Shown: positions 19,521 through 25,308 of the stretch, one piece after another | Numbering within the stretch: the stretch's first letter is position 1 | Layout of the letters: each line of letters opens with the position of its first letter | Source of the DNA: Gonapodya sp. JEL0774 | Taxonomy: Eukaryota; Monoblepharomycota; Monoblepharidomycetes; Monoblepharidales; Gonapodyaceae | Direction of reading: 5' to 3' | Length of the DNA stretch: 25,308 bases | NCBI GenBank assembly: GCA_027604505.1 | Contig: JADIIX010000225.1 | Span: 1-25,308, forward strand | Notes under the pieces: model-generated | What the model was told of the DNA's origin: nothing | The model's database searches: none | Seen by the model: only the letters and a program-made list of their open reading frames with translations | Made by a program: the position numbers and the translations under genes

Positions 19521-20666
19521 CACAAATTGTAACTGCCCAACAATCACACAGAAAATTTGGCCATCCCTACTCACGAAAAAGATTTCTTTTCTTAACTTCG
19601 CTAAGTAAGGGGCGCACGATTGTTCAAACGTTTAAAGTGTTTGTTTAACGTTTGTGTATTTGTCTGTTTCGAAATACTCGCTTTCCCCACTAATGGCAGC
19701 CCCCCTGATCTATGGCAAAATGGTCACGGGGGAACCCCCCAATAGGCACTTTGCACGCGCTCCTGCACCCAAACTACACATAATCCATATGCAATAACTT
19801 CCCGACCGATTCACAACTAACTTTGAAACATCCAACTACAAGTGTTTTAAATCCCTCAATAATATGTTTGTCACTCTCGAATTTCAATTTCCAATCACTA
19901 ATGTCCTTAGTGTTTATGTACCCTTCTTCACTAGTTGGTACCATTGCATTCCCCAATTTCCCCACTACAACGTCTCCAGGCTGCAATCACACTCGCTGTC
20001 ATTTTTTGAAGCAGTTTACTCCCACATCGAGAGAGCAATCTTGATTGAGCTGAGATTCAAAGCAGTACAGTTGTTTTGATTTGCTTTCTACTAAGTATCT
20101 GTGCTCAAAGTTGTGTGGGGTTATCGAGTTTTCAGATTAAAGTCACCCTATTGTGTGGCATGGTGCATTGTCACTCATTTACAACATTTTCCCAGAATCT
20201 CAAACTGACTGAATTGCTCTACTAACACATGCAATAGTAAATAGAGCATTTGAAGAGCGTTGGAGGATTGGAACTGCATTGCCTCTCTACAGAGAGCAGA
20301 TTTTGAGCCACCAGGGCCACAAAAGCACATTCGAACAGGAATTTGAGTGGAATTGGGGCGCCAAAGTATTGGTGTGAGCTTTGAACCTAAAATGCAGGTG
20401 CATGTGGATTGCCCAAGAGGTAATTCAACAATGATACAGCACAAGAGGCAGCAAACCCCAATGGCCTGATATCAAACATTCAGGAGTGGAAGACAGAGAC
20501 TTCGAAGAGGTTTTGATGAGACATGATATTATTGAGTCTGCAAACCAAACTATGGAGTTGACAGTGGCATTTTGTGGAGCTCATAAGCAATGCAGTTGTT
20601 ACTTCACAGATGAACTGTGCACCAGCTAGTGGATATGATGGCAAAGAACAAAGGAGAATACCTCCA
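19521..20666. other. No supported gene
   Basis: About 1.1 kb of AT-rich, stop-laden sequence. A ~45-codon stretch after 20,230 on the plus strand (RAFEERWRIGTALPLYREQ) looks protein-like but has no match I know and no continuation. Confidence 0.4.
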
Positions 20667-20712
20667 TTAACCCTTTCGCAACCACACGTCGAAATATCGG
20701 CGAAACACAAAA
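20667..20712 (+). mobile_element. Candidate piggyBac-type terminus (TTAA target plus TIR)
   Basis: TTAA at 20667-20670 is followed at once by CCCTTTCGCAACC. PiggyBac-superfamily elements insert at TTAA and their terminal repeats usually start CCC(T/Y)TT. The next ~90 bp are unusually CpG-rich. A piggyBac-like transposase fragment lies 1.5 kb downstream in the same direction. No matching inverted end (GCGAAAGGGTTAA) was found in the window. Confidence 0.4.
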
Positions 20713-20910
20713 TACCTTCGCAAAATTCAAAAACGAACGTACAACCGTTGCAAAAAATTTATTTAGCAAGTAACTACATTGTACATTTGGTATCCATTCC
20801 GAAGCAAGGGTGTTTGGTCATTGAATTGTGCAACAAGAGGTGGGTGAAGTGAGTGAGTCAGTGAGGCACTTTCAGATTGTTGGTGAGATCCCCAGAACCT
20901 TTGAGACTCA

Positions 20911-21925
20911 ACGAGGACAGAGCAGTGGATTAAGGATCATCGGGTTAAAGGTGGGCTGGATGTAGTCGCTCGGGATGCGCTCCAGATGCTCACTTACCTG
21001 TCTGTGCAGGTGTTCTCCTACCCTGTGGAACTCGGGTTTGGGCCGTTACTTCATCAATCATGACATCAGGAACGCAATTAACCTTCTATCATCACTGGGC
21101 AGCGCGTTTTTGGGGTTCAATGTGCTGCAGAAGGATCCTGGCTCACAGGTGGAGGAGCGGATTGTGGAAGGAGAACTTCCATCACCCAATGCCCTCACCA
21201 ATATACCAATCTCCAGTCTCGGCGTACTAGATTGTCCAATACAAATGGATACACTATCGTTCAACTTCGGGACTGTGTTAGGGAGATTGCAAAACTGCTG
21301 GGATTGGGACGAGAGGATGGAAGATAGCTGAATGGATTGTACAAAAGCTAGAAGACAAATACAATGAGATATTTGATGAACTAAAGGGTCGATGTGAAAG
21401 GGAGGCTCTGGAAGCTTCTTTGTTAGCGGAACCTGCAGTGTTGTTGGATAGTGGGAAGTGCAAACGGGGCTGTCCAAGCCGCACCTACGATGACAGTCCC
21501 CCTTCAAAAAGGCACCGAGCAATCTCAAAGCCATGGGACAAAGAACAACAGAGCCGTGGCCGACCTCCCAAGTGCAAACGGGGCCATGGTGGGTCTCACC
21601 ATGTGAGTGATGACGAACCAGCAACCCTTACAGTACCTGTCACCCTGGATGAGGTAATGACGTGGGAGAATGAAAGTGACTCAGTGTCTGTGACTGATGA
21701 TAATGGGGACGATGGTGTAGGAATGGACAGTGATGGGGAGTGGGGTGACAGTGCAGAACACAATGACCTCTCACAACATGGTTCTGAGAGTGAGACTAGT
21801 GATGAGGATCACGCCAAGCTGTCTGACAGTGAAGTAGAAGAGGCAGAAGTGCAGAGAAAACAAAAAGGAAAGCAGCCAACAGCAAAAAAGTTACCTAATG
21901 AGCTTTTGAGGGGTTGGTGGCGGTT
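20911..21925 (+). pseudogene. Decayed element ORF with AT-hook-like and acidic segments
   Basis: One coherent protein-like path needs several repairs. It begins EQWIKDHRVKGGLDVVARDA and FSYPVELGFGPLLHQ, passes two stops near 21,060-21,080, resumes as REIAKLLGLGREDGR, loses one base at about 21,325, and continues as IAEWIVQKLEDKYNEIFDEL. Then come two KCKRG motifs, the second in an AT-hook-like SRGRPPKCKRG, and a long Asp/Glu/Ser-rich tail. It ends where repeat copy 2 begins. PiggyBac transposases often have acidic N-termini, so this might be the N-terminal part of the fragment at 22,192, but I do not recognise the first half. Confidence 0.4.
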
Positions 21926-22177
21926 GCGACGTATCTGTATTATTCTCAATCGCTCCGTCACTGCGCACTACTGTGGTCACTACTACTGTACCTCTCGCCC
22001 TACACTCCATGTCCAATTGCTCACTACATAACTCCACAACCAGGAACGCTAGAGAGATCGTTCAAGTACCAAAACACATCAACTCTTCAAGGCAGTTTCA
22101 ATGCGCCTATTGGCGTCCTTAGATCACTGTCTGTTGTTGAGCTATTCAACATCCAAACTCCACCCATACTTCAATAG
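21897..22177 (+). repeat. Dispersed ~280-bp repeat, copy 2
   Basis: Second copy of the repeat at 17,685-17,966, same orientation, 4.2 kb away. It lies between the acidic ORF and the piggyBac-like transposase fragment, suggesting an insertion that split that element, or a segment shared by two element families. Confidence 0.8.
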
Positions 22178-22191
22178 TACCCCACCCTCTC

Positions 22192-22724
22192 AATGCATGG
22201 AAAGGGACAGAGCTGCTCCAGGATGCAGAAGGCCCAGAAGTGCACCACTACAAATTCTCACAAGACCGAGAAGTGCAGTTTAGAGCACAAGTCAGACCCG
22301 ACACACCACCACTCAACTCCCCCGCGTTGGATGTGTTCAAGTGGTTGTGGGGTCCTGCTTTTGCATTGTTTCTGACATTTACAAACATAAACGCCACACA
22401 AAAGAAGAGAAAGCAGTACTGGCCAGTGAATGGGGTCACAGAGGAACAAATCTGGGTGCACTTTGGACTCCAGATGGTCATGGCATTGGTTCGTGACTAT
22501 GGAATGCAGTAGTAGCACTCTCAACTTTTCATTCATGCTTTGTCTTCATTAGCACTTCCTCGTATCTGTGATTACTGGTCAACTAAATGGCCATTTGGAA
22601 CAACCATTGTATCCAACGTCATGTCACGGTGGATATTCGAGTCCATGCGGTGGATGATACCCAGCATCATGACTCGTTGGACAAAATCTTTAAGATTGGA
22701 CCGATTGTTGATGCCATGAACGAG
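22192..22724 (+). pseudogene. PiggyBac-like transposase fragment with its own intron
   Basis: The frame reads SPALDVFKWLWG, then FTNINATQKKRKQYWPVNGV and TEEQIWVHFGLQMVMALV. This is the piggyBac (DDE_Tnp_1_7) N-terminal pattern with the TN..A motif, a W.PVT..E helix and GL..VMGL. Two in-frame TAG codons at 22,510-22,515 fall inside an apparent 60-bp intron (22,493-22,552, GTGACT ... CATTAG). Removing it gives MALVPLPRICDYWS, the expected MG(L/V)..LP...DYW motif. Further on, a frameshift near 22,645 separates FESMRW from DDTQHHDSLDKIFKIGPIVDAMN, again typical of the family. The DDD catalytic core is missing; the fragment is cut off at 22,725 by the LTR-like repeat. Confidence 0.65.
22493..22552 (+). 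other. Putative intron in the piggyBac-like transposase
   Basis: GTGACT donor, TTCATTAG acceptor, 60 bp, phase 1. The size equals the typical NBAS intron, and excision removes two stop codons and restores a family motif. Confidence 0.55.
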
Positions 22725-22781
22725 CCCATTTTCCCATGTAGTGTCTGTTGTATGAGAAAAGACAAGTTTGGAGCTCCAACA
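22725..22781 (+). repeat. Short LTR-end-like repeat, copy A
   Basis: About 57 bp from CCCATTTTCCCATGTAGTGT to GGAGCTCCAACA. It is nearly identical to 24,432-24,486, which is followed by a primer-binding site. It interrupts the piggyBac-like frame. Confidence 0.7.
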
Positions 22782-23085
22782 ATTTCTGTTGTCAGGACGC
22801 TCATTTTCAGCCATTCTTGCATGATTCTGGACTTTTCGCACCATTTTGACGACAATTGGAAGCAGAACCCGAACTTCTTCCCTCCCATCGATTACATTTT
22901 CGGATTTTCCATTACGAGAGCTTTCTTCCGAATCTTGATTCATCTAAAACGGACGATTTTTCGTGGAGATATTGCCATTCAAAGATTTTTGACGTTGGAC
23001 GAAAATCGATTGCAAATCGTGGCGTTGTCGCAAACGGTCGTTACAGCGACGCATTATTTGTAAAAAGAGCTTTCCATCGATACAA
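22782..23085. other. CpG-rich island of unknown origin
   Basis: Roughly 300 bp holding over 20 CpG, inside otherwise CpG-poor remnants. Open frames cross it on both strands (for example LTLDENRLQIVALSQT on plus), but none has a motif I recognise. It begins right after repeat copy A. Confidence 0.45.
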
Positions 23086-23309
23086 GTTTCATCCAAATTG
23101 GTTGGGATTTGGTTGAGAAATTCAACTCCAAAGTTTCAGTCTGGATCTCCCCATAGCCACATTCCACTTGATTGTTCTTATATTCAGAGCAATCCTCCGC
23201 TTCTTTCAGTGATTCTAAATAGTGGCTTTGTTATTTCTGAGGATTTAGCTGAGCCCAAGTGGATCACCAGTCTTTATTGTCTGACCACATTGAAACTCAT
23301 TGAGAAGTT

Positions 23310-23954
23310 ATGTCAGCATCTTCAACCCTCTCTATCAACTCAGTCCCACTGTTTAGTGGTACCAGTGGTGAAGATTATATTTTATGGAAGAATCAAGTTC
23401 AAGATGTTATTGAGCTGCAGAGACTGGGGAAGTTTGTGGAGTCAGCACCTTCTGCTTCTATTGATGATGAAGAGAAGCAATACTACCAGCAGGCTCGTGC
23501 AGTGATCATGAAAGGACTAAAAGGGAGTGCATATCAGGCTGTGATGGACAGGAGTCAATTTCCATCTGCCTTTCATGTTTTGACAGAATTAGACAGACTT
23601 TACAAGAGCAAGTCTCAGATTTTTCAGGATCATCTTATGGATGATTATATCAGTTTACAGTTTGAGTTCCCATCAGAGAACCTCCAGTCATTCCTTACTA
23701 GAGCAAATGAGATGAGGAGCAGATTGGACACTATAGATTCATCTCAGAAAATTCCAGAGAGAATTCATCGGCATATACTTGTGAAAGCCATTTCATCTGT
23801 TGATGATTTCAAAGATTTCAGGACTGTTGTGTATGCTGGTCTTGGAGACAGTGAGAATCTCACTACTGAGAGGGTTTTAAGGGAGGCACGCCGTCTGGTG
23901 GAGAGTCGACAAAGGGAGTTGAGGGAATGTTATCGCAAGTTCCTGCAATGGTAG
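23310..23954 (+). pseudogene. Copia-type (UBN2) Gag polyprotein fragment
   Basis: A 214-codon frame starts MSASSTLSINSVPLFSG. It has the copia Gag pattern: a start with F/L-x-G..Y..W (PLFSGTSGEDYILWKN), AWxxL-type helices, and LDRLYKSKSQIFQDHLMDD followed by LQSFLTRANEMRSRL, as in UBN2/retrotran_gag_2 domains. Gag forms the virus-like particle of Ty1/copia retrotransposons. The frame stops at 23954. The zinc knuckle belonging to it appears ~300 bp downstream in another frame, and no protease, integrase or reverse transcriptase follows. The element is therefore dead. Confidence 0.7.
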
Positions 23955-24109
23955 TTGACAGGACAGAGTCAGGCAGAGGTTCACCCTTAGAGTAGATCTT
24001 TGATTGTAAAGTCACCCAATACATATGAGGTTTTCTCTGCTTTTATATCCCTCGGTCTATTAAGTAATCTCCCCGTCAGTTATTTTCCCGTAAGTCCTAA
24101 GTCCATTGG

Positions 24110-24300
24110 GTGATGTGTTCCCAATGGAGTTGGTCTCCAAAGATTGTGCCAGTGCATAATCCAAGTGATCCAGTCGCTTACCCTGCGACTTCTAACAGGG
24201 AAAACTCTTCAGACCATGCATCTGCAAATTATACAGCACATGGCAAGAAAGTGATCACATGTTTTGCATGTGGAAAACCTGAGCATACTGTGAAGTCTTG
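24110..24300 (+). pseudogene. Gag zinc-knuckle remnant ending at a stop in the last Cys codon
   Basis: The frame ends ITCFACGKPEHTVKS and stop. A retroviral-type CCHC knuckle is C-x2-C-x4-H-x4-C; the fourth ligand should come directly after VKS, where TGA is found instead of a Cys codon (TGC/TGT). It lies downstream of the Gag frame, so it is probably the same decayed Gag. Confidence 0.55.
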
Positions 24301-24431
24301 AGTGAGATACCATTGGCGACACAATTATTGGTATACTTTGGATTTGGACTCTAGAGTTGATTTGGGAAGGTGCTTGGATGTGTCATCGCTGCGTCATGTG
24401 TGGCACAGTCAGACAGAGTACATATAAGCAA

Positions 24432-24486
24432 CCCATTTTCCCATGTAGTGTGTGTGTAAGAAAAAGACAAGTTTGGAGTTCCAACA
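24432..24486 (+). repeat. Short LTR-end-like repeat, copy B
   Basis: About 55 bp matching copy A at 22,725 (some 50 positions identical) and ending TTCCAACA. A TATA-like CATATAAG at 24,421-24,428 lies just upstream, as in an LTR U3/R region. Confidence 0.7.
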
Positions 24487-24498
24487 GGTTATGAGCCC
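24487..24498 (+). other. Candidate primer-binding site (initiator tRNA-Met half type)
   Basis: GGTTATGAGCCC immediately follows the LTR-like end CCAACA. It is complementary to the anticodon-arm region GGGCTCATAACC of initiator tRNA-Met, the priming mode known for Drosophila copia. Confidence 0.5.
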
Positions 24499-24560
24499 GG
24501 CTGCTCAACTTTGACACAACTTTGAGAATCTGGACAAATTGGACAATTTGCAACAATGAG

Positions 24561-24573
24561 TGGTATCTGAGCC
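24561..24573 (+). other. Second primer-binding-like site (tRNA-Met 3' end type)
   Basis: TGGTATCTGAGCC differs at one base from TGGTATCAGAGCC, complementary to the 3' end of initiator tRNA-Met. It stands 5 bp after a CAACA sequence. Confidence 0.4.
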
Positions 24574-24605
24574 GTTTAACCGGTTTCGTCTGAGGATCCA
24601 ACAGG

Positions 24606-24812
24606 ATGGATTTTGGATGCAATAATTGTGGTGGCAGTGGCCATTTTGAGAGGGACTGCTTGAGTCCTCTTTGGTGTTATTACTGTGAAAGATTGCGACA
24701 TTCTTCCTGTGATTGCAGTACGCCGCAGATTTGTCTCAATTGTGAGGGACAGGGACATTTTTTGTTTCAGTGCAGCAGTGGGTGGGAAGATCTGCAAGCA
24801 CTCAAGTCATGA
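24606..24812 (+). CDS. Small CCHC zinc-knuckle protein (Gag nucleocapsid-like)
   Basis: A 68-codon frame from ATG encodes three tandem C-x2-C-x4-H-x4-C knuckles: CNNCGGSGHFERDC, CYYCERLRHSSCDC and CLNCEGQGHFLFQC. It starts 33 bp after the second primer-binding-like site, so it is most likely the nucleocapsid part of a retroelement Gag, not a host CNBP-type protein. Unusual residues such as CERL and SSCD look like glycine/arginine codons decayed at CpG. A further knuckle-like CRECGGMYHFAEDHC (spacing C-x2-C-x4-H-x5-C) is encoded at 24,876-24,921 in another frame, so the original protein was probably longer. No other retroelement domain is recognised before the window end. Confidence 0.5.
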   Translation: MDFGCNNCGGSGHFERDCLSPLWCYYCERLRHSSCDCSTPQICLNCEGQGHFLFQCSSGWEDLQALKS

Positions 24813-24924
24813 AGATAGTGTCAAGGAGCTTGCAAGTGATTGTTTGGAATGCGAATTGAGGGAGATTTTCATGCAATGCAGGGAATGTGGTGGAATGTAC
24901 CACTTTGCTGAGGATCATTGTTGA

Positions 24925-25308
24925 GATGGATGTTGGTTTGCTTATCGATATTTTCTCTGTGCACACAACTGAGCTTACAATTATCCCCTTCACCACGCCC
25001 AGATTGACATACAAGCCTTTTCCCACACTCTTTATATTCCTGAGAACAACCAAACTTGACAATCATTGGTCTGAGGAGCCATACTGGGGTGATTTCTGCA
25101 ACACTGGCAAGAACTTGAAGAGAGCTTTACGTAGGGTGCACTCCACAACATCAAGGTTAGGTCGGGGTGTGCTGGAGCATTCAGGCCTTTGTCCCCTTAC
25201 AAAGGGACTGCTTGTGTCTGACACAACCAAGCAAGGCCAATATAAAGATAATTCTGCTCAAACTAAGTTCTCAAACTCGTTTTCGTACTCATTTGATACC
25301 ACCAATCC
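24925..25308. other. Unassigned element-derived sequence to window end
   Basis: 384 bp without a recognised domain. A 15-bp interrupted palindrome TTGTGTC-T-GACACAA lies at 25,212-25,226, followed by a TATA-like CAATATAAAG near 25,239; this could be an LTR start with its promoter. Confidence 0.3.

Noticed and set aside
20942-20948. GGGTTAA as the opposite piggyBac end
   Set aside because: The bases before it (GATCATC) do not mirror CCCTTTCGC, and it would give a 280-bp element ending in unrelated coding-like sequence.
1-25308. CRISPR arrays, bacterial operons, Shine-Dalgarno sites, rRNA genes
   Set aside because: No regular spaced repeats, no polycistronic arrangement and no rRNA-like conserved blocks. 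Spliceosomal introns in every host gene show it is eukaryotic.

Overview
The window is nuclear DNA from an intron-rich, gene-dense eukaryote. No bacterial operon logic is present. The best guess is a flagellated early-diverging (zoosporic, chytrid-like) fungus. The reasons are short GT-AG introns (mostly 53-75 bp in the largest gene), genes only 100-350 bp apart, a likely centriole/cilium protein (HYLS1-like), a likely HROB recombination protein, a UCH37 deubiquitinase, and PIF/Harbinger, piggyBac and copia remnants. This taxonomic call is inference.

Left third (1-8.8 kb): a CpG-rich, low-complexity gene cluster. In order it holds the 3' exon of MIX23 (+), a HYLS1-like gene (-), an HROB-like gene (+, start 123 bp from the HYLS1-like start), an F-box protein (-), and a complete six-exon UCHL5/UCH37 gene (-). 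UCHL5 and the next gene, NBAS, diverge from a 114-bp spacer.

Middle (8.18-17.25 kb): one very large plus-strand gene for an NBAS/Sec39-family subunit of the Dsl1/NRZ tethering complex. I reconstructed 19 exons by splice phase and remembered similarity to human NBAS. They sum to 2,602 codons without a break. The first exon is CpG-rich (42 CpG in 572 bp by hand count). From the second exon on, CpG almost disappears (8 in the next 572 bp; 1 in 10,201-10,800). This abrupt change inside one intact gene is the most striking signal in the window.

Right third (17.25-25.3 kb): a graveyard of mobile elements. It contains a ~280-bp repeat present twice (17.7 and 21.9 kb), a PIF/Harbinger transposase C-terminus, a tRNA-like Pol III module (SINE-like), a candidate piggyBac end (TTAA plus CCCTTTCGC), a piggyBac-like transposase fragment that carries its own apparent 60-bp intron, a decayed copia-type Gag with a zinc knuckle broken by a stop codon, a short LTR-end repeat followed by an initiator-tRNA-half primer-binding site, and a small ORF with three or four CCHC zinc knuckles.

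Functionally the host genes are independent housekeeping genes (mitochondrial intermembrane space, centriole, DNA repair, ubiquitin system, ER-Golgi tethering). Nothing suggests a co-regulated pathway beyond the two divergent promoters. All homology calls are from recognition of motifs, not from a search.
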